The notes under the pieces are model-generated. The model saw only the letters and a list, made by a program, of their open reading frames with translations. It had not been told where the DNA came from and ran no database searches. This document shows, piece after piece, positions 41,859 through 50,525 of a stretch of 64,000 nucleotides of DNA; the stretch's first letter is position 1; each line of letters opens with the position of its first letter. Source of the DNA: Streptomyces sp. CB00455. Its GTDB lineage: Bacteria > Actinomycetota > Actinomycetes > Streptomycetales > Streptomycetaceae. The translations under genes were made by a program, and so were the position numbers. The stretch spans positions 10,953-74,952 of the forward strand of contig NZ_LIVQ01000007.1 of assembly GCF_001905445.1 (NCBI RefSeq). The letters run 5' to 3'.

Positions 41859-44317
41859 GCCGGTGCCACGCTGAACAGCGCGTCCCGCACGGCGGACACA
41901 CCCGCGTCCGCCCAGCCCGCCCAGCCCGTCACCCGGATCCGCGCCTCCTCGCCGGGGAGCAGGGTCAGCAGACCGCGGTCCGCGTGCGCCTCGGGATCCA
42001 GCCGGTCGGGTTGCAGGAGGAGGTCGCGCACCAGGCTCCGGGCCGTGACCACCACCTGCACGGCGCCGCTGTCGGCGCAGGTCGCCAGACGGACGTCGTA
42101 GTCGGCCGACGGGTAGGCGAATTCCGCGTCGGTCACCGGGAAGTGGACCGCGCGCAGCCCGTCGGCGTCGGCGACGAGGAACTCCTTGACCGATCCCGGC
42201 GCGGGCACCAGGCCGGCCGGCAGCGCGGGCCTGACGACGGACCGCGCTGCGGCCTCGACCTCGACGACGGCTCCGCGCAGGACACGGCCGTCCGCAGCGA
42301 TCCGGCGCAGGGTGACTTCCGTGCGCCAGGTCGTGCCGGACTGGTTGTCGACCGCGAGCAGCGGCCCGTCCGCGCCGGGCACCAGGCTCAGCAGCCGGTC
42401 GGCGTACACCCGCCGCAGCTCGTGGTAGAGCGGCTTGGGGCGGCCGTCGCCGTCGATCGCGGCCCAGGAACTGACCGGCCAGCAGTCGTTGAGCTGCCAC
42501 ACCACCGTGCCGGCGCACACCGGCCAGTTGGCCCGCCAGTGTTCGATCCCGGCCGCCACGGCCCGCGCCTGGACGACTTGGGCGAGGTAGTGCCACCGGT
42601 CGAAGTCGCCCTCGGGCAGCGGGAAGTGGCGGGCGATGCCCCGGTTCAGCTTGCCGTTGCCGTCCTCGGCCTTCTGGTGGTGCAGCATGCCGGGGGAGTC
42701 CGGCGCGAGTTCCTCGCCGGGCAGGGCGCGGCGCAGCGTCGCGAGGGCGGGCGGGGCCTGCCAGCCGAACTCGGCGACGAAGCGCGGCACGCTCGCCCGG
42801 TAGTCGGCGTAGTCCTGACGGTTCCACACCTCCCACGAGTGGTGCGTGCCGTGGCGCGGGTCGTTGGGGTGGTGGTCCCAGGAACCCGACCAGGGGCTGC
42901 CCGCCGTGTACGGGCGGGTGGGGTCCAGTTCGGCGACGATCCGCGGCAGCACCCCCAGGTAGTACCCCTCCCCCCAGGAATCGCCGGCGAGCGGCCCCTC
43001 CCAGTCCCAGTCCCGGAAGCCCCACAGGGTCTCGTTGTTGCCGTTCCACAGGACCAGGCTGGGGTGAGGCATCAGACGCACGACGTTGTCGCGTGCCTCT
43101 GCCTCGACCTCACCGCGCAGCGGCTGTTCCTCCGGGTAGGCGGCGCAGGCGAAGAGGAAGTCCTGCCACACCATCAGGCCGAGCTCGTCGCAGATGTCGT
43201 AGAAGACGTCGTCCTCGTAGATGCCGCCGCCCCACACGCGGAGCAGGTCGACATTGGCATCGGCCGCCTGCGCCAGCCGGGTCCGGTAGCGTTCGGGCGT
43301 CATCCGGGCGGGCAGGACGTCGCCGGGGATCCAGTTGACCCCGCGCGCGAAGATCCGTACGCCGTTGACGACGAAGGTGCAGCCGGTGCCGTGCTCGTCC
43401 GGGGAACGGTCCAGCTCGACCGTACGGAAGCCGATCCGGCGATGCCACATGTCGAGCGGGATGCCCCCGTGCCCGTCCGCGTGCCCGCCCGCGTGCCCGG
43501 CTCCCTCTCCGTGCCCGCCGCCGTCCAGCAGAGTCAGGTCGAGGTCGTGCAGCGGCTGGTCGCCGTAGCCGCGGGGCCACCACAGGGCCGGGTCCGGCAC
43601 GTCCCACCGCAGTACGGCCTCGTCGCCTTCGAAGGTGACCTCGGCACTCGTGCCCGCCGTGCTCGCGCGCAGGACCAGGGGGCGGTCCGCACCCGTCTCG
43701 GTACGGTCGACGACCACCCGCAGTTCGACGTGACCGGTCGTCCCCTCGACGGTGACCAGGGGGCGGACGCGGGCGAGCCGCGCGGTCGACCAGCGCTCCA
43801 GGCGGACCGGGCGCCACATGCCAGCAGTGACCACGGTGGGGCCCCAGTCCCACCCGAAACTGCTGGCCATCTTGCGGATGTACTGGAACGGTCCGGGATA
43901 GACGTTGGGCCGTGCACCGGTCAGGGCGCGGACACGGTCCGCCTCCTCGTACGCGGAGCCGAAGCGGACTTCGAGCGCGCCGGTGAGCCCCGTGACGTCG
44001 AAGCGGTGGACGCGGTGCATGTTGCGCGTCGTGCCGAGGACCCGGCCGGCGAGGGTGATCTCGGCGGCGGTGTCCAGGCCGTCGAAGACCAGGTCGGTCC
44101 GTTCGTGCGGGCCGTCGAACCGGGGCAGTTCGGTGAGGTAGGTCCAGGCCCGCCTGCCGACCCAGGCGGTCTCGGTCTCGTTCCGGCCGAGGAACGGGTC
44201 GGGTATGACCTCGGCGGTGAGCAGGTCGCCGTGGACACAGCCGGGCACGCGGGCCGGGAGCAGCGCCTCGCCGTGGCGCAGGCGCCAGCCCTCGGTCAGC
44301 TCGGTGACGTCCTTCAT
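41855..44317 (-). CDS. GH2 beta-mannosidase
   Basis: 820 residues, cytoplasmic GH2 exo-enzyme releasing mannose from manno-oligosaccharides. Family features are the N-terminal jelly roll (GWRLRHGEALLPARVPGCVHGDLL; FQYIRKMASSFGWDWGP is diagnostic for beta-mannosidases), acid/base Glu429 in LVLWNGNNETLWG, and nucleophile Glu516 in FVAEFGWQ. Odd: residues 266-285 form a Gly/His-rich loop insert (GGGHGEGAGHAGGHADGHGG). It has no signal peptide, so it acts on imported sugars. ATG at 44317. Its upstream region carries an operator box and it is coupled to lacI 1 downstream. Confidence 0.94.
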   Translation of the reverse strand: MKDVTELTEGWRLRHGEALLPARVPGCVHGDLLTAEVIPDPFLGRNETETAWVGRRAWTYLTELPRFDGPHERTDLVFDGLDTAAEITLAGRVLGTTRNMHRVHRFDVTGLTGALEVRFGSAYEEADRVRALTGARPNVYPGPFQYIRKMASSFGWDWGPTVVTAGMWRPVRLERWSTARLARVRPLVTVEGTTGHVELRVVVDRTETGADRPLVLRASTAGTSAEVTFEGDEAVLRWDVPDPALWWPRGYGDQPLHDLDLTLLDGGGHGEGAGHAGGHADGHGGIPLDMWHRRIGFRTVELDRSPDEHGTGCTFVVNGVRIFARGVNWIPGDVLPARMTPERYRTRLAQAADANVDLLRVWGGGIYEDDVFYDICDELGLMVWQDFLFACAAYPEEQPLRGEVEAEARDNVVRLMPHPSLVLWNGNNETLWGFRDWDWEGPLAGDSWGEGYYLGVLPRIVAELDPTRPYTAGSPWSGSWDHHPNDPRHGTHHSWEVWNRQDYADYRASVPRFVAEFGWQAPPALATLRRALPGEELAPDSPGMLHHQKAEDGNGKLNRGIARHFPLPEGDFDRWHYLAQVVQARAVAAGIEHWRANWPVCAGTVVWQLNDCWPVSSWAAIDGDGRPKPLYHELRRVYADRLLSLVPGADGPLLAVDNQSGTTWRTEVTLRRIAADGRVLRGAVVEVEAAARSVVRPALPAGLVPAPGSVKEFLVADADGLRAVHFPVTDAEFAYPSADYDVRLATCADSGAVQVVVTARSLVRDLLLQPDRLDPEAHADRGLLTLLPGEEARIRVTGWAGWADAGVSAVRDALFSVAPA

Positions 44318-44398
44318 GGTGTGCGGCTCCAATCGCCCAAGGCGGGGGTGCGGGTGAACGACGCGGGACAACTTAGCCGCGCCGGAGAGCACTGTCCA

Positions 44399-44411
44399 TG
44401 AACCGGTAAAG
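44399..44411. promoter_or_regulatory. LacI-type operator (mannan locus box 3)
   Basis: TGAACCGGTAAAG, whose reverse complement is CTTTACCGGTTCA, lies 81 bp upstream of the beta-mannosidase start. It is identical, in opposite orientation, to the box at 44520, in the 284-bp divergent region. Confidence 0.75.
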
Positions 44412-44519
44412 CTCGACCGGATGACATCCGACGCCATGTGAAGAAAGGGAATCGCTCACTGAGTTGGGCGATCGGGTGGCGGATGCGGTAACGATTATGC
44501 ATCGTGCCGGGAACCTCCA

Positions 44520-44532
44520 CTTTACCGGTTCA
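44520..44532. promoter_or_regulatory. LacI-type operator (mannan locus box 4)
   Basis: CTTTACCGGTTCA lies 69 bp upstream of the sugar-binding protein start. Its centre is 121 bp from that of box 3, a distance that would allow looping between the two divergent promoters. Confidence 0.75.
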
Positions 44533-44601
44533 CCAAGTCCCTGGCATAGTGCCGACATCCCACCCGCAGACCTGAGCCGTAACCCAGAAGGAGTTGGGCG
44601 C

Positions 44602-45921
44602 ATGGGGAAGACGAAGGCGTTCACGGGCACGCTTCTCACCGTCGCGGTACTGACCGTGGCGGGATGCGCCGGAGGCGGCAGCGCCTCCGGCGAGACGGCG
44701 GCGGCCCCCGCGGACCCGAGCGCCGTATCGGGCAAGATCAAGGTTCTGACCCACCGCACGGACCTCGTCCACAACGGGGCGCTGGAGCAGTACGCGGCGG
44801 CCTTCCACAGGATCTACCCCAAGGTGCAGGTCTCGTTCGAGGGCCTCACCGACTACGAGGGGGAGGTGAAGATCCGCATGAACACCACCGCCTACGGTGA
44901 CGTCCTGATGATTCCCGGCGCCGTCGCCAAGAACGACTACCCGAAGTTCTTCGCCCCGCTCGGGACGGCCGACCGGCTGTCGGAGAAGTACCGGTTCAGC
45001 GACAAGAGCGAGGTGGGGGGCAAGGTCTACGGCATCGCCCAGTTCGGCACGGCCAACGGCTTCGTCTACAACAAGGCGGTGTGGAAGAAGGCCGGGATCA
45101 GCGCGTGGCCGAAGACCCCCCAGGAGTTCACCGCCGCGCTGGCGGCGATCAAGGACAAGACGGAAGCCGTCCCGTACTACACGAACTTCAAGGACGGCTG
45201 GCCGATGGTCCAGTGGACGTCGAACATCGGGTCGGTGACCTGTGACGCGAAGGCGGGCGACAAGCTGGCCGGTCCGGTCTCCCCCTGGACGGCGGGAAGC
45301 GAACTCCATACGAGCGACGCGCTGTTGTACGACGTGGTCAAGCAGGGGCTGTCGGAGAAGGACCCCACCACCACGAACTGGGAAACCTCCAAGGGGCTGC
45401 TCGCCCGGGGCGGGATCGGCACGATGATGCTGGGCTCCTGGTCACTCACGCAGATGCACGCGGCGGCCGGGGAAGCCGGCGGCGCCGCCTCGGACATAGG
45501 CTTCATGCCGTTCCCCGTCCAGAAGGACGGAAAGTTCTGCGCCACGCTGGTCTCGGACTACCAGCAGGCCGTCAGCGCCCACTCCCGGAACAAGGCGGCG
45601 GCCCGGGCCTGGATCGACTGGTTCACGGAGAAGTCCGGCTACTCGGAGCGCGAGGGTGCGGTATCGGCCGTGAAGGCCGCACCCATGCCGAGCACCCTCG
45701 CGGAGTTCGTTGACAACGATGTCATGTTCGTGGAGCGCTCCGAGGCGGAGACCGGAAGGGTCAACGCGATCGACAACGCGGCCGAGATCGGTCTGAACAA
45801 GCCCGACTACCGGCAGAAGTTGATCGACACGGCGCGCGGAGTCCAGAAGGGAAGCCTGGAGGACTTCTTCGCCGATCTCGACAAGAGGTGGGACGAGGCG
45901 GCGAAGACCGCCGGCTCCTGA
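44602..45921 (+). CDS. ABC sugar importer, substrate-binding lipoprotein
   Basis: 439 residues. Type II signal peptide with lipobox LTVAGC (Cys22), then a cluster-B/D sugar-binding fold (KIKVLTHRTDL, AYGDVLMIPGAVAKNDYPKFFAPLG, GFVYNKAVWKKAGI, GGIGTMMLGSWSLTQMHAAAG). It binds a sugar outside the membrane and hands it to the two permeases that follow. Context predicts manno-oligosaccharides. ATG at 44602 follows AGAAGGAG, and an operator box lies upstream. It is the first gene of a three-gene operon. Confidence 0.94.
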   Translation: MGKTKAFTGTLLTVAVLTVAGCAGGGSASGETAAAPADPSAVSGKIKVLTHRTDLVHNGALEQYAAAFHRIYPKVQVSFEGLTDYEGEVKIRMNTTAYGDVLMIPGAVAKNDYPKFFAPLGTADRLSEKYRFSDKSEVGGKVYGIAQFGTANGFVYNKAVWKKAGISAWPKTPQEFTAALAAIKDKTEAVPYYTNFKDGWPMVQWTSNIGSVTCDAKAGDKLAGPVSPWTAGSELHTSDALLYDVVKQGLSEKDPTTTNWETSKGLLARGGIGTMMLGSWSLTQMHAAAGEAGGAASDIGFMPFPVQKDGKFCATLVSDYQQAVSAHSRNKAAARAWIDWFTEKSGYSEREGAVSAVKAAPMPSTLAEFVDNDVMFVERSEAETGRVNAIDNAAEIGLNKPDYRQKLIDTARGVQKGSLEDFFADLDKRWDEAAKTAGS

Positions 45922-45992
45922 CTCCGGCGGTCCCGGGCCCGGGCCCCGGCCGTCCGGCACCGGCCGTCCGGGGACCCCTGTCCTTCTGCGAG

Positions 45993-46037
45993 CGCGGACG
46001 CGGATGCGGACGCGGAAGCGAGCGCGGACGCGGATAC
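45993..46037. repeat. GCGGAC/GCGGAT hexamer repeats
   Basis: About seven imperfect GCGGAC, GCGGAT or GCGAGC units lie between the binding-protein and permease genes and end just before the permease ribosome-binding site (GAAAGG). It is non-coding and could affect mRNA processing between genes with very different required levels. Confidence 0.5.
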
Positions 46038-46048
46038 GAAAGGCTGAC

Positions 46049-47062
46049 ATGACCGAGACAACCCACACCGGCTCCGGGACCGTCCCGCGCCCGAAGCACC
46101 CGGGTGCGAAAGCCCGCAGGACGGCGCACGGTTCGGATCCCACGCCGGCGCGACCCCCCGGTGGCGGCCCGGGCGCGCCGGGGCGTCCCTGGCGCCACGA
46201 CCCCCTCCGGCGGGTGACGCCGTGGCTGTTCCTGGCGCTGCCCCTCGTCCTGCTGATCACGTTCACCTACGTCCCCGTAGCCAACATGGTCTTCTACAGC
46301 TTCACCGACTGGGACGGGGTCAGCCCGGACCGCCGTTTCACGGGCGTCGACAACTACGTGCAGATCTTCACCCGCCCCGAGCTGTTCCGGGTCTTCTTCG
46401 TCAGCGGCTACTACCTGGCCGCGTCCGTCGTCCAGATCGTGGTCGCGCTCTACTTCGCGACCCTCCTGAGCTTCGACCTCAGGTTCCGCAATGTCTTCAA
46501 GGGGATCCTGTTCTTCCCCTACCTCGTCAACGGTGTGGCGATCGGCTTCGTCTTCCTCTACTTCTTCCAGGACGGCGGCACCCTCGACTCCGTGCTGTCC
46601 TGGCTCGGCGTCACGACCGACCACGCCTGGCTCGCAGATCCCACGTCGGCCAACCTCTCCCTCGCCGGCGTGTCCGTCTGGCGCTTCTCCGGGCTGAACT
46701 TCGTCCTTTTCCTCGGCGCCATCCAGTCCATCCCGGGCGAGCTCTACGAGGCGGCTCAGCTGGACGGGGCCGGCAAGTGGCAGCAGTTCCGCCACATCAT
46801 CGCCCCGGGCATCAAGCCCGTGCTCAGCCTCAGCACCGTCCTGGCGGTCTCCGGTTCCCTCTCCGTGTTCGAGATCCCGTACATCATGACCGGCGGCGCG
46901 AGCGGTACTTCGACGTTCGTCATCCAGACGGTCAAGCTCGCCTTCCAGTTCAACAAGACCGGCCTGGCCTCGGCCGCGGCCGTGGTGCTGCTGGCGATCA
47001 TCCTCCTGAGCACGTGGGTCCAGCGCCGACTCGTGCCCGACGACAAGGTGGACCTCGTATGA
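46049..47062 (+). CDS. ABC sugar importer, permease 1 (MalF type)
   Basis: 337 residues. After a 50-residue Pro/Gly-rich cytoplasmic start come six helices (LFLALPLVLLITFTYVPV first). The EAA loop that contacts the ATPase reads ELYEAAQLDGAGKWQQFRHIIAPGIKP. ATG at 46049 follows GAAAGG. Its stop overlaps the next permease start by ATGA. Confidence 0.93.
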   Translation: MTETTHTGSGTVPRPKHPGAKARRTAHGSDPTPARPPGGGPGAPGRPWRHDPLRRVTPWLFLALPLVLLITFTYVPVANMVFYSFTDWDGVSPDRRFTGVDNYVQIFTRPELFRVFFVSGYYLAASVVQIVVALYFATLLSFDLRFRNVFKGILFFPYLVNGVAIGFVFLYFFQDGGTLDSVLSWLGVTTDHAWLADPTSANLSLAGVSVWRFSGLNFVLFLGAIQSIPGELYEAAQLDGAGKWQQFRHIIAPGIKPVLSLSTVLAVSGSLSVFEIPYIMTGGASGTSTFVIQTVKLAFQFNKTGLASAAAVVLLAIILLSTWVQRRLVPDDKVDLV

Positions 47063-47907
47063 GTCCGGCCACGAAGACCCGCCGCCGACTCCCGTTCGGG
47101 ACCGCGCTGGCCTACCTGTCGCTGCTCGCCGCGGCCGTGGTGGTCCTGCTGCCCCTGGCCGTCGTCTTCCTCACCTCCCTCAAGACGTCCGGGGAGGTCG
47201 CGGACGGCGGAGCGCTCTCGCTTCCGGGCAACTGGCTGAACCTGGACAACTACGTCACCGCGTTCACCGACGGCGACATGCTCGCGGCCTTCGCCAACAC
47301 CGCCTTCATCCTGTTCTCCTCCATCGGCGGGACCGTCATCATCGGGTCGATGACGGCCTACGCCATCGACCGCTTCGACTTCCGGGCGAGGAAGTCCGTG
47401 ATGGGGCTGTTCCTCGTCGCGACCCTCGTTCCGGGGGTGACGACCCAGGTCGCGACCTTCCAGGTGATCAACAGCTTCGGCCTGGTGGACACCCGCTGGG
47501 CCCCGATCCTGCTCTACATGGGCACGGACATCGTCTCCGTGTACATCTTCCTGCAGTTCATCCGGGGCATCCCCACCTCACTGGACGAGGCGGCCCGTCT
47601 GGACGGCGCCAACACCTTCACGATCTACCGGAAGATCATCTTTCCCCTGCTCAAACCTGCGATCGCCACCGTCGTCATCATCAAGGGGATCACCACCTAC
47701 AACGACTTCTACATCCCCTTCCTCTACATGCACTCCGCGGACCTCGGCACGATCTCCACCGCGCTGTTCCGGTTCAAGGGGCCGTTCGGAGCGCACTGGG
47801 AGGCGATCTCGGCCGGCGCGATCCTCGTCATCCTTCCGACCCTGGCCGTCTTCCTGCTGCTCCAGCGATGGATCTACAACGGGTTCGCGCAGGGCGCCAC
47901 GAAGTAG
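47059..47907 (+). CDS. ABC sugar importer, permease 2 (MalG type)
   Basis: 282 residues, six helices, EAA loop SLDEAARLDGANTFTIYRKIIFPLLKP. It starts in the ATGA overlap with permease 1. No ATPase gene follows, as usual in Streptomyces, where the shared MsiK ATPase energises such CUT1 importers (family knowledge). It is convergent with the second LacI gene 43 bp away. Confidence 0.93.
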   Translation: MSPATKTRRRLPFGTALAYLSLLAAAVVVLLPLAVVFLTSLKTSGEVADGGALSLPGNWLNLDNYVTAFTDGDMLAAFANTAFILFSSIGGTVIIGSMTAYAIDRFDFRARKSVMGLFLVATLVPGVTTQVATFQVINSFGLVDTRWAPILLYMGTDIVSVYIFLQFIRGIPTSLDEAARLDGANTFTIYRKIIFPLLKPAIATVVIIKGITTYNDFYIPFLYMHSADLGTISTALFRFKGPFGAHWEAISAGAILVILPTLAVFLLLQRWIYNGFAQGATK

Positions 47908-47950
47908 CCCGGCCGAAGCGGGACGGGCACGCAGGCGGGGGAGGGCTCCG

Positions 47951-48967
47951 TCAGGCGCGCGGCGGGCAGGTGCTTCCCCGGGGCACGAACCGGGCGTACC
48001 CCTCCCGCACATCGAGGACGGTCTCACCTGCCACGCGTGCGAGCAGGGCCTCGGCCGCGTGCGCCCCGTAGGCGGGGATGTCCCGCACGACCGCGGAGAG
48101 CGCGGGGCGGACGACCTGCGTCAGCGGGGACTCGTCCCACGCGACGATCGAAAGGTCGCCGGGCACGTCGAGACCGAGCTCCTGGGCCACCGACAGCGCC
48201 GCCACCGCCATGATGTCGTTGTCGAAGACCATCGCGGTGGGACGCTCGGACGCGATCAGCAGACGCCGGGCGGCGCGGGCGCCTTCGTCGCCGGAGTAGT
48301 CGGTGTGGACGACGGTGGGCTCGGCCAGACCTGCCTCCTGCGAAGCGCTACGCATGGCGCCGTCCCGCACCTCGGTGTGCGCGAGATCCGGGGGGCCCGC
48401 GATCCTGGCGATACGCCGGTGACCGAGCGCGGCCAGGTACCGCACGATCTCGCGGACGCTCTCGCCGTCGTCGGACCACACGGCGGGCAGGCTGCCGGAG
48501 GTCTCGGGCGGTCCGATCACGACGGCGGGCAGACCGAGCGCCTCGACCGCGGGTACGCGCGGGTCGCCGGCGTGCATGTCCACGAGGAGCACCCCGTCCA
48601 CCCGGCCCTCGCCCCACCAGCGCCGGTGGACCTCGAGTTCCTGCTCGTGCGTATCCACCATCTGGAGCATCAACGCGTACGACCGCTCGTAGAGGACGCT
48701 CTCGATGCCGCTGATGAACTCCATGAAGAACGGCTCGACGCCGAGTGTGCGCGCGGGCCTGCGCACGACGAGGCCCACGGCCTGGGCATTGGCCCCGCTG
48801 AGCGCGCGGGCGGCGCTGTTGGGGCGCCAGCCGAGCTCCTCCGCGATCGCCTTGACGGACGCGCGGGTCGCGGCGGACACACCGGGCCGGTCGTTCAGCG
48901 CGTAGGAGACGGCCACCTTGGACAGCCCGGCACGCCGCGCGATGTCCGCGATCGTCGGCCGCTTCAC
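47951..48967 (-). CDS. LacI-family regulator 2 (paralogue of regulator 1)
   Basis: 338 residues. HTH TIADIARRAGLSKVAVSYALNDRPGVS, hinge SAARALSGANAQAVGLVV, and a sensor domain nearly parallel to regulator 1 (EPFFMEFISGIESVLYERS; PTAMVFDNDIMAVAAL). GTG at 48967 follows GGGGGAC. Because the DNA-recognition helix differs (KVAVSYAL here, KGAVSMAF in regulator 1), the two may bind related but not identical sites. A half-match to the operator (CTCTACCGG, 49008-49016) lies 41 bp upstream, so cross-regulation is possible. Confidence 0.92.
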   Translation of the reverse strand: MKRPTIADIARRAGLSKVAVSYALNDRPGVSAATRASVKAIAEELGWRPNSAARALSGANAQAVGLVVRRPARTLGVEPFFMEFISGIESVLYERSYALMLQMVDTHEQELEVHRRWWGEGRVDGVLLVDMHAGDPRVPAVEALGLPAVVIGPPETSGSLPAVWSDDGESVREIVRYLAALGHRRIARIAGPPDLAHTEVRDGAMRSASQEAGLAEPTVVHTDYSGDEGARAARRLLIASERPTAMVFDNDIMAVAALSVAQELGLDVPGDLSIVAWDESPLTQVVRPALSAVVRDIPAYGAHAAEALLARVAGETVLDVREGYARFVPRGSTCPPRA

Positions 48968-49145
48968 GTGTCCCCCAGTCGGCAAGTTCCCTGGTACAGG
49001 TGGGTGACTCTACCGGCATCACGCCCCCACCCCGGCAGCCGCCGACAGCGCCGCGAGCGTGACCCTCACCGGCGCCGTGGGGAGCGGACGGGAGGGGGCC
49101 TTCGCTCCAGGCGGTACAGGGCACACGGGATGCCGGGAGAACTTG

Positions 49146-49913
49146 ATGGCGGAGGGGATCCGGTGTGTATACCCTCCGGACAGAAATCGAACATGCGTAT
49201 CGGGGGACACCATCCGTACGGACCGCTTCACCTTGCCCGTGCTCGTCTGCACCACAATGCTCGTCCTCACGGCGTGCGGCTCTTCCACGCCGACGGCCGC
49301 CGACGTCTTCGCCAAGTCCCGCAAGGCCGCCGAGCGCGTGCGTTCCTCGTCGGTGTCGGCGCACCTGACCCTTGAGGACGGCCGTTCCGTCATGGGCGGA
49401 CTGTTCGTCGACGACCACGGCAGCTGTGAAGGGGACCTCACGTTCCCCAGGGCGGGAACGGCCACGGTGCTCGTGGTCGGGGCACGCGTGTACGTCAAGG
49501 GCGACGACGGCTATCTGGAAAGCCTGTTCGCGGAGGGGGAGCGGGACAGGTTGCGCGGCAGCTGGGCGGACTTCGACGTCTCCGACCCTTTGGTGCAGCC
49601 GATCACCGCCGTGTGCGAGGCGGCTCGTCCGATGACCCCGTTCCGTCTCGACCGTTCGGCCACCGTCCTGGATTCCGCTTCGTACATCGACACGCAGCCG
49701 GTCGCGGTCTTCAAGACACCCGGGCCCGGGGGCGGCACCGTCACGGAATCCGTATCGGCCAAGGGCAAGCCGTACATCCTGGAACGCAGTGAGTTCGGCG
49801 GCAAGGGCTCACTGTCCCTCAGCCGGATGACCTATTCCACAAGGCTCGAGCCGCCGGTCGCACCGCCGGCGCAGGGGGTGCTTCCGGCGCACCGGGACGG
49901 CGTGGCGGCCTGA
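49146..49913 (+). CDS. Putative lipoprotein (LppX/LolA-like)
   Basis: About 255 residues as called. A hydrophobic stretch LPVLVCTTMLVLTACGSS ends in lipobox LTAC, so the mature protein starts at that Cys and is membrane-tethered outside. The rest (KAAERVRSSSVSAHLTLEDG, YLESLFAEGERDRLRGSWADF) resembles LppX/LprG-type or LolA-like lipid-binding lipoproteins, common in Streptomyces. Only the start is doubtful: ATG 49146 gives about 30 extra residues before the signal peptide, and a TTG at about 49233 would fit the leader better. It stands alone. Confidence 0.7.
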   Translation: MAEGIRCVYPPDRNRTCVSGDTIRTDRFTLPVLVCTTMLVLTACGSSTPTAADVFAKSRKAAERVRSSSVSAHLTLEDGRSVMGGLFVDDHGSCEGDLTFPRAGTATVLVVGARVYVKGDDGYLESLFAEGERDRLRGSWADFDVSDPLVQPITAVCEAARPMTPFRLDRSATVLDSASYIDTQPVAVFKTPGPGGGTVTESVSAKGKPYILERSEFGGKGSLSLSRMTYSTRLEPPVAPPAQGVLPAHRDGVAA

Positions 49914-49946
49914 CGTCACGGCGGAGTCAAGGTGTCCAGGTAACGG

Positions 49947-50054
49947 GGCCGGCCCGGCGACGAGTTCCGCGCCGAAGGCGCGCGGGCGGGCGACGACGTC
50001 CTCGATGTCTTCGACGGCGAGCAGGATGCGGCGGCGGATGCCGAGCGTGTTCAC
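49947..50054 (-). pseudogene. Glyoxalase/VOC fragment in a 612-bp gene-poor region
   Basis: Between 49914 and 50525 no intact gene is supported. On the minus strand about 36 codons (LGIRRRILLAVEDIEDVV, then FGAELVAG) look like the start of a VOC/glyoxalase module, as in 'V.DIDDVVARLRA.GAELVG', but nothing before or after continues the fold. I take it as a relic. The neighbouring stretch encodes a longer open frame without recognised motifs (DVTVWRWTPDG). Confidence 0.35.
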
Positions 50055-50525
50055 CGGCGCTTCCTCCGTCCCGGATCCGGTCGCCTTCGGCCCGGGGAAC
50101 CTCGCCGGCCCGGTCCGGCCGTGGCCGTCCGGGGTCCAGCGCCAGACGGTCACGTCGAAGGAGTCGCCGCTGTCCTTCGCGTCCCGGGCCCCGGTGAGGA
50201 CACGTGCCGGGACACCGGGACCGCTGCTGGAGTCGCTTCCGCCGAGGCGGAACCGTATCTGCAGGGCGCGGTCCGAGTAGACGGCCGCAGGCCCCTGTGG
50301 CTTCCCACCGATGCGCGCGCCTGCCTTCGAACCCGGCCCGTTCGGCGGCTGGCCTCAGGCGGGGGAGGTCTGCGCTCCGGCAGTGGCGCATTCGGCCTTC
50401 CCGAGTGCCACCGCGCGCCGGGGCCCCGACCCTTGCCCGGCTCCGGCGCAGGGAGAAGAGTCCGTGCCCAGCACCGCAGAGCGTCATCGGAACAGTCCGC
50501 GTAGCGTCCCCGGAGGAGCACGAGT

